Shown: in pieces, positions 52,527 to 61,568 of the stretch | How the letters are laid out: each line of letters opens with the position of its first letter | Numbering within the stretch: position 1 is the first letter of the stretch | From: Paenibacillus apiarius | Lineage (GTDB): Bacteria > Bacillota > Bacilli > Paenibacillales > Paenibacillaceae | Direction of reading: 5' to 3' | DNA length: 64,000 bases | NCBI RefSeq assembly: GCF_017052585.1 | Contig: NZ_JAFFHZ010000001.1 | Span: forward strand, 496,001-560,000 | Notes under the pieces: generated by a model | The model's database searches: none | What the model saw: only the letters and a program-made list of their open reading frames with translations | What the model was told of the DNA's origin: nothing | Made by a program: the position numbers and the translations under genes

Positions 52527-52784
52527 ATTCGTCGCCCCCTCTCACCTTCTTATTCTTTATTATATGCCAAACAGGTGAATGGAGAAAAGCGGGCAATTCC
52601 TGCATTCAACTGCAACAATTGGTTTTGAACTACGTCTAAGTATAATAGAAGCGGCAAACGGCCTATATTTGAGGTATAATAATCCTAATTAGCCTTATGA
52701 CAATTGCCTGCTTATTCGATTCAGCTCTTGAAGAAAGGGTAATATGTTCTAAGCCCGCCGCGAGGCGGAAAAGGAGGTAAAACT

Positions 52785-53426
52785 ATGCAGCGCCCCTTGC
52801 TACGACCAAGTTTAACAGCCGCTATTCTGTTACTTAATATAACCTTTTTATTGTATGGCTGCTCGGCGCAAGAAGGAAGCATGCCGCCTACCAGTACGGA
52901 ACCTTCCTACGCCAAGCATAATGGAACGGATTCGCGTTCTGCCGCGAAAAAGAAAGACAAGAAAAATGAACAGACCGTGATTGCATCTCCCAAGGAAAAT
53001 CCGTCCGCGGATGAAGATTCGGTTACAGAGCAGACATTTGACCGCAAGCAGCCTAAGCTGAAGGGCATCTCTCTGAAATCGACGGACAAGGATATCCGCA
53101 CTTTATGGGGAGATCCGGATAATCACTTCGTGATGGATGAAACCGAGCCGATTGACGTGTTCGAATATGACGGATTCTCCTTCGGCTGCCATCAGAGCGG
53201 CCAAGTCGTATTCATTGAAGTATCGGGAGATGGCCTCTCCACCGGCATCAAGGGATTGAAAATCGGAGACGACGAAGCGCAGGCCAAACGCACGCTCGGC
53301 ACACCGGACCATGACACCAACTATGTATGGAGCTATGAAATTAAGAACGACCTGCTTCGATTGGATCTGGATCCGAAGACGAACAAGATACAATCCGTGA
53401 AGCTGTTCCCGAACAACCACGCATAA
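52785..53426 (+). CDS. Lipoprotein of unknown function
   Basis: A 213-residue protein with a lipoprotein signal: hydrophobic core and lipobox LLYGC (Cys26), then a Ser/Lys-rich linker (SAAKKKDKKNEQT). The C-terminal 120 residues form one domain with two similar halves: TDKDIRTLWGDPDNHFVMDE and KIGDDEAQAKRTLGTPDHDT. This resembles the repeated G-x-P-x units of BamE/DUF4309-like domains. AAGGAGG precedes the ATG. It stands alone; a sensor or wall-binding role is possible but unproven. Confidence 0.65.
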   Translation: MQRPLLRPSLTAAILLLNITFLLYGCSAQEGSMPPTSTEPSYAKHNGTDSRSAAKKKDKKNEQTVIASPKENPSADEDSVTEQTFDRKQPKLKGISLKSTDKDIRTLWGDPDNHFVMDETEPIDVFEYDGFSFGCHQSGQVVFIEVSGDGLSTGIKGLKIGDDEAQAKRTLGTPDHDTNYVWSYEIKNDLLRLDLDPKTNKIQSVKLFPNNHA

Positions 53427-53444
53427 CCTTATACAAGCAAGCAG

Positions 53445-53478
53445 AACGCCTTGATTCAATCGAGAATCAAGGCGTTCC
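53445..53478. terminator. Strong bidirectional terminator
   Basis: Fourteen-base perfect stem GAACGCCTTGATTC / GAATCAAGGCGTTC followed by CTTTTTC on the plus strand. The stop of dedA lies inside it. Confidence 0.9.
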
Positions 53479-54081
53479 TTTTTCCCGCGCGCGACGGCGC
53501 ATCATCAAATAAACAGCACTTCCCGTAATAAGAGCGAACGCGATAAACCCAAATAAGAAAGGAGTGCCTTTGGCATGCAGCCAGCGCACTGCCGACTGCC
53601 AGTGATTTCCGACCATATGCCCCAAGGTGAGAAACGTCGCTACCCAAATCAATGCGCCCGTACCGGCCGCAATAAAGTAAGTCGACCAATTCAGCCGGGA
53701 CATTCCTGCCATATAACATGTCAGATGGCGCAGCCCCGGAACAAAATAACCGAAGACGATACCCCATGGACCGTATTTTTGAAACCAGCGTTCCGTGCGT
53801 TCCACCCGTGCCGGAGTTAACTTGAATATCTTGCCGTAACGGTCCAATAGCGGCTTGCCAACCTTGCGTCCGACCAAATAGCTGATGAACATGCCGCTCA
53901 AGCTCCCTGCCAGGCAGACGATGAAGGCGGGCATAAATCGAAACGGCCCGTCTGCCGTAAGACTCCCTACAAACACCATTAACGTTTCATCAGGTATAGG
54001 AATGCCGACGATGCCCAGCGCCAATAAGAAAAACAATGCAATGTAGCCGTAATGGGATAGCGCCCACATAATTCCGCTCAT
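53467..54081 (-). CDS. DedA family membrane protein
   Basis: A 204-residue membrane protein with four to five helices; the ATG at 54081 follows GAAAGGGAGG. FLLALGIVGIPIPDETLMVF, then SLSGMFISYLVGRKVGKPLL and the FVPGLRH arginine motif are DedA/VTT-domain hallmarks. Family members move polyprenyl-phosphate carriers or phospholipids across the membrane and affect proton motive force. The specific lipid cannot be told here. It is convergent with a lipoprotein gene. Confidence 0.9.
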   Translation of the reverse strand: MSGIMWALSHYGYIALFFLLALGIVGIPIPDETLMVFVGSLTADGPFRFMPAFIVCLAGSLSGMFISYLVGRKVGKPLLDRYGKIFKLTPARVERTERWFQKYGPWGIVFGYFVPGLRHLTCYMAGMSRLNWSTYFIAAGTGALIWVATFLTLGHMVGNHWQSAVRWLHAKGTPFLFGFIAFALITGSAVYLMMRRRAREKGTP

Positions 54082-54208
54082 CGCGAGCCTCCCTTTCACT
54101 TGATAGCTCTTCCTATAGTACCATAACAATGATAGTCATGTCCGGCCTTTCTCCGTCATACCTTGTATTAATGCGTACAAGCCATGCAAGTTAGGAGGCG
54201 GCATTTCA

Positions 54209-55339
54209 TTGAAAAATATGCTGCGGGTATTACAAGTAGCGTTTACGTACACGGGGACCGTTGTCGGCGCGGGATTTGCCACAGGCCAAGAAATATTGCA
54301 ATTTTTCACCGCATACGGTTGGTGGGCGCCGCTCACGATTGGACTGGCCACCATGCTGTTCGTCTGGTTGGGCACCAAGCTAATGGTCTTGTCCCATCAT
54401 ATTCAAGCGAAGTCATATGAAGACGTGAATAAGGTTTTGTTCGGTGAACGGGTGGGCGCATCCATCAGCCTGTTTACGATGGTCGTCATCATTTGCGTGA
54501 ACAGTGTCATGCTTGCGGGCGCCGGCTCTGTCTTTGTCGAGCATTTAAATATGAATTACCAGACCGGACTGTTGCTGACGCTCTCCGCTTCTTTCTTGAT
54601 TATCAGCCGGGGGATGAATGCCATCATCAAGTTGAACTCCCTCGTCGTGCCTACGATGCTCGTCTTTACGACGCTCATCATGATCCATACGCTGCAGATG
54701 CCCAACGTTGGCCAACTGCTCACGATTTCGACGGATAAACCTTTCTATGCCGCTTGGACTGCTCCGTTCTTATACGGCGCCTTCAATCTGGCTATGGCCC
54801 AAGCCGTGCTCGTTCCTTTGGGCGCAACCATGCCGAGCAAAAACGTCATTCGGATGGGCGGGATCATTGGGGGGATCTTCATTGGCCTGATGCTGCTGAC
54901 AGGTCACTTCGCGCTCTCCGCCCAGATGCCGGGAATTACCCAATTCGACATCCCGATGGGTCAGATTGCATCCGGTCTTGGCATAACGGCACAGCTTATC
55001 TATGTGTTGCTCATTTTCTCGGAAATTTTTACGACTCTCGTATCCGACGTATACGGCGTAACACTGCAGCTTCACCAACGTACCGGAACAAATAAAAATG
55101 TGATCATCTTCTGTATTATGCTCTTCTGCTACATCGTCAGCCAATTCGGCTTCCGCTCGTTGATGTCGTTCTTGTATCCGTTATTCGGCATGTTCAGCTT
55201 AGTCTGGTTGTACTTGCTCATGCGCACGGCAAACCCGCCTCGCCCGCACGCGAATAACAAGCCTGATTCAATCGGCACATCCATTGCGATAACACCGCTG
55301 CAGCCCAAGCCTTCCCAGATGGGCAGAAAAAAAGCGTAA
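54209..55339 (+). CDS. ykvI: YkvI family membrane transporter
   Basis: A 376-residue membrane protein with about ten helices. The N-terminal VAFTYTGTVVGAGFATGQEI is typical of YkvI, an APC-superfamily relative of amino-acid transporters with no proven substrate. The start is a TTG with AGGAGG upstream. The last 35 residues are a hydrophilic tail. The gene's end lies within a hairpin shared with the convergent yhaN. Confidence 0.82.
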   Translation: MKNMLRVLQVAFTYTGTVVGAGFATGQEILQFFTAYGWWAPLTIGLATMLFVWLGTKLMVLSHHIQAKSYEDVNKVLFGERVGASISLFTMVVIICVNSVMLAGAGSVFVEHLNMNYQTGLLLTLSASFLIISRGMNAIIKLNSLVVPTMLVFTTLIMIHTLQMPNVGQLLTISTDKPFYAAWTAPFLYGAFNLAMAQAVLVPLGATMPSKNVIRMGGIIGGIFIGLMLLTGHFALSAQMPGITQFDIPMGQIASGLGITAQLIYVLLIFSEIFTTLVSDVYGVTLQLHQRTGTNKNVIIFCIMLFCYIVSQFGFRSLMSFLYPLFGMFSLVWLYLLMRTANPPRPHANNKPDSIGTSIAITPLQPKPSQMGRKKA

Positions 55340-55365
55340 TGCCGATTCGTCTCGGCATTACGCTT
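55332..55365. terminator. Bidirectional terminator of ykvI and yhaN
   Basis: Fourteen-base stem AAGCGTAATGCCGA / TCGGCATTACGCTT. The minus strand continues with TTTTTTT, so it efficiently ends yhaN. Confidence 0.85.
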
Positions 55366-55379
55366 GCATTTCCCCAATG

Positions 55380-58300
55380 TCATAAGCGCTTTCGATCCAG
55401 CTCGACTAACCGGAGATCGGGAATCGCGCCACGGAATATATCTACGATATGCGGATGGCAAGTCGTCATGACAACTTGATGGGTAGCGGATAACTCGACA
55501 AGCGCCTGCACAGCCGCTCCAAGCCGTTCACGATCGAAATTGACCAGAATATCATCCAAAATCAAAGGAACGGCAACCTTGTGGGACAAAGCTTCAGCCA
55601 AGGCAAAGCGCATCGCCAAATATAACTGCTCCGCCGTACCGCGGCTAAGCTCCGAGCTCCAGACAAGCTCCCCGTCCTTGCGTTCTAAAGCGATGCGCTT
55701 CGTTCCTAAAGGCGCAACCACACGCGCATAACGTCCTGCCGTCAGCCGCTCCATATAGAAGCCGGCCCGCTTCAATACGAGCGGCTGCTTCTCTTCCTCG
55801 TACAGACGGCGCGTTCGCTGAATCAATGTTTTGGCGAGAGACAGCACGGCATAGCGGGATGCTTGCTCATCCAGCTTCGCCTCATGCACGGCCGCCTCCT
55901 GGCGATAAGCGGCTCCCTCGACCTCCGTCTTCAGACGCTCATATTCTTGCCTTAACCGCCCCCGGCGTTCTTCCCCCTCGCGAATGCGGCGATCCAAGTC
56001 GTCTACCTGCGCTTGCTGTTCCGTACAGTGCTGCTCCAGCTCGCGCGCATCATATTGCTTCAGCAGATCGTTCATGGCCGCAAAAGAACTGCGTTCGCCG
56101 CCGCGGTATAGAATGGCGTCCATTTCCCGGATCAGCTGCGCCAGCCCCGTCTTTCGTTCGAAATCCGCCGCTTTTTGCTTGAACTGCCCGTCGTCTTGCA
56201 CATGCGCTTCCTTAAGCAGCTTCTGCTTTGCTTGAACGGCATGATCAAGCTCAACCGCCTGCTCATCCCGTTCCTCCAGCAACGCTGCCCGCTGCCGGTC
56301 CAGATGCTCATATTCGCGCAGCGCATTCTCTTCCCGCTCGATTCGTTCCACGAGACGATAGAGACCGCCCAGCACAGAGCCCGTAAACATCGGATTGTCC
56401 GCAGCGATATCGGCAGAGCCACTTGGAGCGGTGCGATCATGCTGATCATAACCCGCTTCTGCGGCTGAGTCGCTTTCATTATCGCATGACGCATGCTCCG
56501 CGGCGGCAGCTGCCTCCGGATTGGGAACCGTTGTCTTCGGCCGCGATTCCCCTTCCGTGCCTGTCTCGCCGTTATGGCCGGAACGGGCGGCGGCAATCTG
56601 TTGCGCTTGCTCGAACAAACGGCGGCAATCCCGCTCGAACGACTCAATCTGTCCACACAGGCGTTCATGTCGCGCATACAGCCTATCCGCTTGCCGTTTC
56701 ACTTCAGCCGCCTGCTCCGCACGCCGGAAATGCTCCAGAACGCCGGCTGGACTCATCCCCGCCGGAAGCCCCGACGCGCGCAGCCACGCTTCCCATCCGG
56801 CGATGCGTCCGGCCTCCTTCGCCGCCGACGCTTCCGCTTCCATGGCTGCCGTCCGCGCCCGGCGTTCGGCGACGGCAAATGCTTCTGCCGTCAGACGGGT
56901 ACGTTCCAGCAGCCGCGAACGCTCGCGCGCCCAATCATCCAGCCCCGCGATCGCGGCGCGCAGGGCTGGCAGCTTCGCTTCCAAGCCCGATTGACCACGC
57001 GGGGGCTGTCCGCCGTAAGGGCCCTCTCTGCCTTCGCGGGAGCGCCCTGCGATGTCGTTGCTTCTTCCATAAAGCTCAGACGCCGGCATAAGCGCCTGCA
57101 GCAGCTCGGCAAGCGCCTCAATCTGTACGGCCGCTTGCTGCTCCGCGCCGTCGGCAACGTAATAATCAGCCATGGCTGCATCTTCATTCTTCCGCCCGTC
57201 TTCACGGTATCGGCCTGACGTTACGTACGCCATCGCTGCCACGCCGGCGATGCCGATGACAGCCACCGCCCCCGCGGCAAGCCACTGGCCCGCCACAGCG
57301 CCCAATCCGATGGCCGCTGCCAAGGCCAGCACACCGAACAGATAGGCCGCTCCCGACTTTCCTCCGGTTCGGGCCGGCCGTGTGCGTGAATGCCGCCGAG
57401 ACGATGAGGGGGCAGCGGCAGAGTCTGCGGCTGCGGCAACCATTCCGCGTGCTGCCGCAGACGACTGCCACACTTGCAGCGCGTCCTGCAGCGCCTGCTC
57501 CCGGCGCTTGATGTCTTCCACGCGCGCCTCCGGAGGGGCGAAGCCCGTCCCATTGACCCCCGCCCGTTCGCAGCGCTCCAATGCCGCGCGCGCTTCCTGC
57601 CGCTCCGCATCTGCCGCTGCGGCTTCACGGGCCGCGCGCTCCGCGGCGTCTTCGGCTTGCGCCTTCGCGATGCGCATCGCATCCGCTGCCGCAAGCTCGG
57701 CCTGCGCGCGCTCGACGAGAGCGGACGACGCGCCGCAGGCAAGCAGCAGCTCCGGCGTCCAGGCCGGGTCGCTCTGCCGCGCAAGGCGCCACAGCTCGGC
57801 TTCCGCCAGGCTCGCTTCGGCCTCGGCTTCGCTGACGGATTCGCGCCAATGCTGCACCGTATCCGCCAACTGCGCAAGCCGCCTCGCCTCCGGCGCAAGC
57901 TGCAGCAGCGCCTTATGCGGGCGCTTCGCCGCGAGCCGCTGCTCCATCAGGCGCAGCTTCTCCTCCGTCCGCTTCCGCGCCAGCTCAGCATCCGCAAGCC
58001 GCAGCTCGGCCGCCTGCCAACGCGCGCCGCCGTCTGGCGGCCACGCCGATACATCCGGCAGGCCCTCCAGCTCCTGCTTGGCGGCCACATAGCGCAGCCA
58101 AGTTCCGCTGACGCTCGCGGCGCGCTCGGTCAAGGCCAGCCGCTCGCGAAGCCGGCCGCGCTCACGGACGCCGGTCTCCAGCTCTTCTCCCGCTGCCTCC
58201 AGCTGCTGCACGAGCTCCTCCACCCGGGCGGCATGCTTCATCCCGGCGCGGCGCGATCGCTCCGCCTGCTCGATCGCCTGCAGCGTATGGACGATTTCCT

Positions 58301-58871
58301 GCGTCCGTCCGCGGGGCTTGTACAGCCGTTCAAGCTCCTGCTGCAACCAACGCTCCGCATCTGCGACGCCGCGGCCGCCGTTCAGCCCCGTATCATACAA
58401 AAAGGCCCCGACGTCCTCGCCTTGCAGCGTCTGCAGCTCATGCAGCTCATCCAGCGTGATGGCGAACAGGCGGCAGAACAAATCGCCGTTAAGTCCGCCG
58501 GCAAGCTCCGCCTCCAGCTGCTGCTGATTCATCAGCTGAGCGCGCCCATTCCCGTCACGCTTATGTATGGCCGTCTGCATCACGCCGTTTCGTTCCAGAC
58601 GTTCAATCGTCCATTCGGAGCCTTCGGCATCCAAGACGACCATCCGGCCGCCATATGCGCCTCCATGGGCGGGTTCATACCGGGCGCTTCCGCTCTTGCG
58701 CTTCGGAAAGCCATACAGCATGCCGCGAATGAAGGCGGCAATCGTGCTCTTCCCCGCTTCATTCGGCCCGGCGATAAGCGTTACCGCACGCGAAGCCGAT
58801 GCATCCGCGAGCGGAACGGCGAGATCTTTCATTTCGCCGTAACCGATAAGATGCAGCTTGATCAGCTTCAT
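55380..58871 (-). CDS. yhaN: SbcC/Rad50-like ATPase, YhaN type
   Basis: A 1163-residue SMC-like ATPase. Walker A GPNEAGKSTIAAFIRG lies near residue 38, long coiled coils follow, and the C terminus has the signature LSRGTAEQLYLAMRFALAEA and Walker B PLILDDILVNFD. In the middle a hydrophobic pair (YLFGVLALAAAIGLGAVAGQ, then AAGAVAVIGIAGVAAMAYV) gives two membrane helices, as in YhaN, tying the complex to the membrane. The ATG overlaps the yhaO stop by four bases (ATGA). The open frame to 59318 is not coding: it is antisense-like and out of frame with yhaO. Codons are GC-rich. Confidence 0.88.
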   Translation of the reverse strand: MKLIKLHLIGYGEMKDLAVPLADASASRAVTLIAGPNEAGKSTIAAFIRGMLYGFPKRKSGSARYEPAHGGAYGGRMVVLDAEGSEWTIERLERNGVMQTAIHKRDGNGRAQLMNQQQLEAELAGGLNGDLFCRLFAITLDELHELQTLQGEDVGAFLYDTGLNGGRGVADAERWLQQELERLYKPRGRTQEIVHTLQAIEQAERSRRAGMKHAARVEELVQQLEAAGEELETGVRERGRLRERLALTERAASVSGTWLRYVAAKQELEGLPDVSAWPPDGGARWQAAELRLADAELARKRTEEKLRLMEQRLAAKRPHKALLQLAPEARRLAQLADTVQHWRESVSEAEAEASLAEAELWRLARQSDPAWTPELLLACGASSALVERAQAELAAADAMRIAKAQAEDAAERAAREAAAADAERQEARAALERCERAGVNGTGFAPPEARVEDIKRREQALQDALQVWQSSAAARGMVAAAADSAAAPSSSRRHSRTRPARTGGKSGAAYLFGVLALAAAIGLGAVAGQWLAAGAVAVIGIAGVAAMAYVTSGRYREDGRKNEDAAMADYYVADGAEQQAAVQIEALAELLQALMPASELYGRSNDIAGRSREGREGPYGGQPPRGQSGLEAKLPALRAAIAGLDDWARERSRLLERTRLTAEAFAVAERRARTAAMEAEASAAKEAGRIAGWEAWLRASGLPAGMSPAGVLEHFRRAEQAAEVKRQADRLYARHERLCGQIESFERDCRRLFEQAQQIAAARSGHNGETGTEGESRPKTTVPNPEAAAAAEHASCDNESDSAAEAGYDQHDRTAPSGSADIAADNPMFTGSVLGGLYRLVERIEREENALREYEHLDRQRAALLEERDEQAVELDHAVQAKQKLLKEAHVQDDGQFKQKAADFERKTGLAQLIREMDAILYRGGERSSFAAMNDLLKQYDARELEQHCTEQQAQVDDLDRRIREGEERRGRLRQEYERLKTEVEGAAYRQEAAVHEAKLDEQASRYAVLSLAKTLIQRTRRLYEEEKQPLVLKRAGFYMERLTAGRYARVVAPLGTKRIALERKDGELVWSSELSRGTAEQLYLAMRFALAEALSHKVAVPLILDDILVNFDRERLGAAVQALVELSATHQVVMTTCHPHIVDIFRGAIPDLRLVELDRKRL

Positions 58872-60232
58872 GCATCCTTCACCTCGCTTTGCAGCCATTC
58901 CAATGACAGCAGCATCGCTTCGCGCAGCCACTCGTTCCGAATGCCGTCCGGCTGGGCGGCAAGCCATTGCTGCAAGCGCGGCTGCTGCCGGAAGGCGCCC
59001 AGCGCTTCCTCGATCCATTCCTCCCGCTTCGCCGCATCGCGCAGGCTCTCGTCCGCCAGACGGACAAGGTCGCCCGGGAAGCTGTCCGATCCGCGCCATG
59101 CGTCCACATCCATGTCCGGGCTGCATTCCGATCGGATGCCGACAGGCCATACGATATCCGTCTCGCCGAAGCGCTCCAGCCGTTCCAGTTCCTGCTGGTT
59201 CCACGATTCCATCCACTGCTGTACGAGCAGCGTCCGCTGAAGATCGGAATATAGCGCCGTTCTGCCCGTAAGCGTAAGGCGCACCAGCGTTAGCCGCTCT
59301 TCTGCCTCCCGGCGCCATTCATTCATCTTCATGTCAAGCCGTTCCATGACAGACTGCAAGTCCGGCAGATCGGCCACCTCAAGCTGCTCATTGCGCCAAC
59401 GCACGCTATCGAGCGCCCGGAACTGCAAGGATGCATGCCCGTGAGCGTCCACATCGACTACATATGCGCCTTTTGGCCCCGTCTCCTTCACATGCCTTCC
59501 TTGCGTATTGCCCGGATAGACGATAAACGGATATTCGTGCAGCACTTCGCGCATATGAATGTGGCCGAGCGCCCAATAATCGTATCCTTTTTCAATCAGC
59601 TCCCGTTTGGAGCAAGGGGCATACGGATCATGTCCTGCCCGTCCGTCAACGGTCGCATGCAGAAGCCCGATACGATACAGCCTGCGGTCTGGCGAGCCGT
59701 CCGCGGAACGAGGGATGAGCCCCTGCATGCCGGCGGATTGCTCCGCCTCTGCCGCCTGTTCGGGCGCATTCGGATACATGGCTGCCAAATTGTCATATAC
59801 CGCCGCATCTCGATAGGACATGCCGGCAATGACCGCCGCCGGCTCTCCGTCTCTGCGGCAGGCTATGACCGTACGCGGCTTGTCCGCTCCGAACACGACG
59901 ACGCCTTCAGGCCAGTTCCAGCGCACGGCATCATGCAGCGGATCGTGGTTGCCGTGAATGAGATACACCGGAATTCCGCCCGCGCTCAGCCTTTCCATTC
60001 CGCGCTGCAGACGCCATTGCGCCTTTAAGGATCGCTCTTTGCCATCGTATAAATCGCCGCTGATGACCACGAAATCGGCATCTGCTTGTATCGCCAAATC
60101 CACCAGCCGCTCCCAAGCGGCAAAGGTCGATTGCAGCACCAGCTCCTTCAGCGCCTCCGGCAGCTGCGTCAGTCCACGGAACGGGCTGTCCACATGCAGA
60201 TCTGCCGCATGAATAAACCGAAAGGAATTCAA
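58868..60232 (-). CDS. yhaO: SbcD-like nuclease subunit, YhaO type
   Basis: A 454-residue metallophosphoesterase, the Mre11/SbcD partner of YhaN. RFIHAADLHVDSPF, VVISGDLYDGKE, YLIHGNHDPLHD and ALGHIHMREVLHEYPFIVYP carry the metal ligands. The TTG at 60232 is used because GGAGGTGGAG lies just before it; the longer frame to 60283 has no site. With yhaN it probably processes DNA ends; the exact role of the yhaO-yhaN pair is little studied. Confidence 0.88.
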   Translation of the reverse strand: MNSFRFIHAADLHVDSPFRGLTQLPEALKELVLQSTFAAWERLVDLAIQADADFVVISGDLYDGKERSLKAQWRLQRGMERLSAGGIPVYLIHGNHDPLHDAVRWNWPEGVVVFGADKPRTVIACRRDGEPAAVIAGMSYRDAAVYDNLAAMYPNAPEQAAEAEQSAGMQGLIPRSADGSPDRRLYRIGLLHATVDGRAGHDPYAPCSKRELIEKGYDYWALGHIHMREVLHEYPFIVYPGNTQGRHVKETGPKGAYVVDVDAHGHASLQFRALDSVRWRNEQLEVADLPDLQSVMERLDMKMNEWRREAEERLTLVRLTLTGRTALYSDLQRTLLVQQWMESWNQQELERLERFGETDIVWPVGIRSECSPDMDVDAWRGSDSFPGDLVRLADESLRDAAKREEWIEEALGAFRQQPRLQQWLAAQPDGIRNEWLREAMLLSLEWLQSEVKDA

Positions 60233-60331
60233 CGCTCCACCTCCAGTCGCTATTATCCCTTCTCGTGCCCATGCTTGTCCCAATTGGCGATAAGCAGAGC
60301 CAGCACATCATTAACGCTGGCTGCGCACGGA

Positions 60332-61468
60332 TTAATCTCGCTGTTCCGGCCTATACCTTACATACATGCATTTCAGCTCATTGACGATACGCGAGAGCGA
60401 ATAGGTTTGCTTCGCTTTTGCCCATGCGGCCCGCGCCAGCTCATAGCGGAACGAGCCATCCGTCATGACCCGCTCCAACGCATTGCTCAGCGCCAGCGGA
60501 TCATCCGGCGGCACAAGCAGCCCGTTCACGCCGTCATCGATCTGCTCGGCAATGCCGCCCACGTTCGTGCCCACAAGCGCCAACCAGCACAGCGCCGCTT
60601 CCGCGAACACGGAACCGAACGCCTCCGCACGCGAAGGCAGCACAAAAATATCGGAGAACGGCATGAATTCCTCCGGATGCAGCATATATCCATAGAAGAT
60701 TGTCTCCTCGTAAATGCACAGTTCCTGCGCCAAGTGTTCCAAATCTTCCCGGATCGGCCCGTCGCCGATAATATGCAGCACATAAGCATGGCCTCTCCGC
60801 TTCAATTCGGCGCACGCCTGCAGCAGCACATCCAGCCCTTTGGCCGGTACGAGGCGGCACACGACGATAAGCTGCGGAACGGCATTATCGTGCGCAATCG
60901 GCTTGAACCGCTTCTCGTCGAACCCATTCGGCAGTACGCCAATGAGCTCGGGATGGCTGACATAGGGCGAGACATAGTCACGGAACGACTTCGATACGGT
61001 CATCATCTGATCGACGCTTTGTTCCAGCTCGCGATACAGCGAGGTCAAGAAGCGGTGCTCCAAGCTTCCTTCGTCAATCTTTCCGTTCAGAATCAATTCC
61101 CGCTCATAGCTGGAATGCAGCGTGATGATGACCGGCGTATCCGGATACAGCTGCTTCATGACCAGTCCCGCTATCGGGTGGTGGGCATGTATCAGATCAT
61201 ATGATTTCGTTAACCGGAGCTTGCACCACCACACATAATCTTTGTACGTTTGCATATATTTTTGCACGATTGGACTTGCTTCGTATTGTGTCCAATCGAA
61301 CGTCTGGAACCGGACGTCCTCTTGCCCTTTTCCCCGGATTCGCTTCGGCAGCGAGAACAATTCCATTTCCCAATTCGGCTTTTGAAAGCGATCCAATATA
61401 TATGGAACCATGGAAGACACGCCTCCCGGTTGTTCAGGCGGGAAAAATAAGGCCTGTAATATGTTCAT
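60332..61468 (-). CDS. GT4 family glycosyltransferase
   Basis: A 378-residue GT-B glycosyltransferase. The ATG at 61468 follows AAAGGAGG. PPEQPGGVSSMVPYILD is the acceptor-side glycine loop. VCRLVPAKGLDVLLQA, IIGDGP and PSRAEAFGSVFAEAALCWLA carry the nucleotide-sugar E-x7-E signature. It has no membrane helix and is probably a peripheral enzyme adding a sugar to a lipid-linked acceptor. The substrate is unknown. It is divergent from a GGDEF gene. Confidence 0.85.
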   Translation of the reverse strand: MNILQALFFPPEQPGGVSSMVPYILDRFQKPNWEMELFSLPKRIRGKGQEDVRFQTFDWTQYEASPIVQKYMQTYKDYVWWCKLRLTKSYDLIHAHHPIAGLVMKQLYPDTPVIITLHSSYERELILNGKIDEGSLEHRFLTSLYRELEQSVDQMMTVSKSFRDYVSPYVSHPELIGVLPNGFDEKRFKPIAHDNAVPQLIVVCRLVPAKGLDVLLQACAELKRRGHAYVLHIIGDGPIREDLEHLAQELCIYEETIFYGYMLHPEEFMPFSDIFVLPSRAEAFGSVFAEAALCWLALVGTNVGGIAEQIDDGVNGLLVPPDDPLALSNALERVMTDGSFRYELARAAWAKAKQTYSLSRIVNELKCMYVRYRPEQRD

Positions 61469-61568
61469 CTCTTGCGCCTCCTTTATGTTCGCGCTTTTCG
61501 CCACCTATCGTTTATGATATATTAGAACATATGTTTCAGTAAAGAACCTAGACTACGGAGTAACCGAT

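Noticed and set aside
57474-59240. 588-codon plus-strand open frame inside yhaN
   Set aside because: It is an antisense shadow of a GC-rich gene; composition is Arg/Leu/Pro/Ala-rich with no domain, and yhaN on the other strand has full motifs.
58872-59318. N-terminal extension of yhaN by about 150 codons
   Set aside because: The extra part lies inside yhaO in another frame, is low-complexity Gly/Arg/Ala, and the ATG at 58871 has a ribosome site and ATGA coupling.
61521-61540. LexA-like site between the GT4 and GGDEF genes
   Set aside because: AGAACATATGTTTC has the spacing of the SOS box but differs in both half-sites from CGAAC-N4-GTTCG, and neither gene is a usual SOS member.
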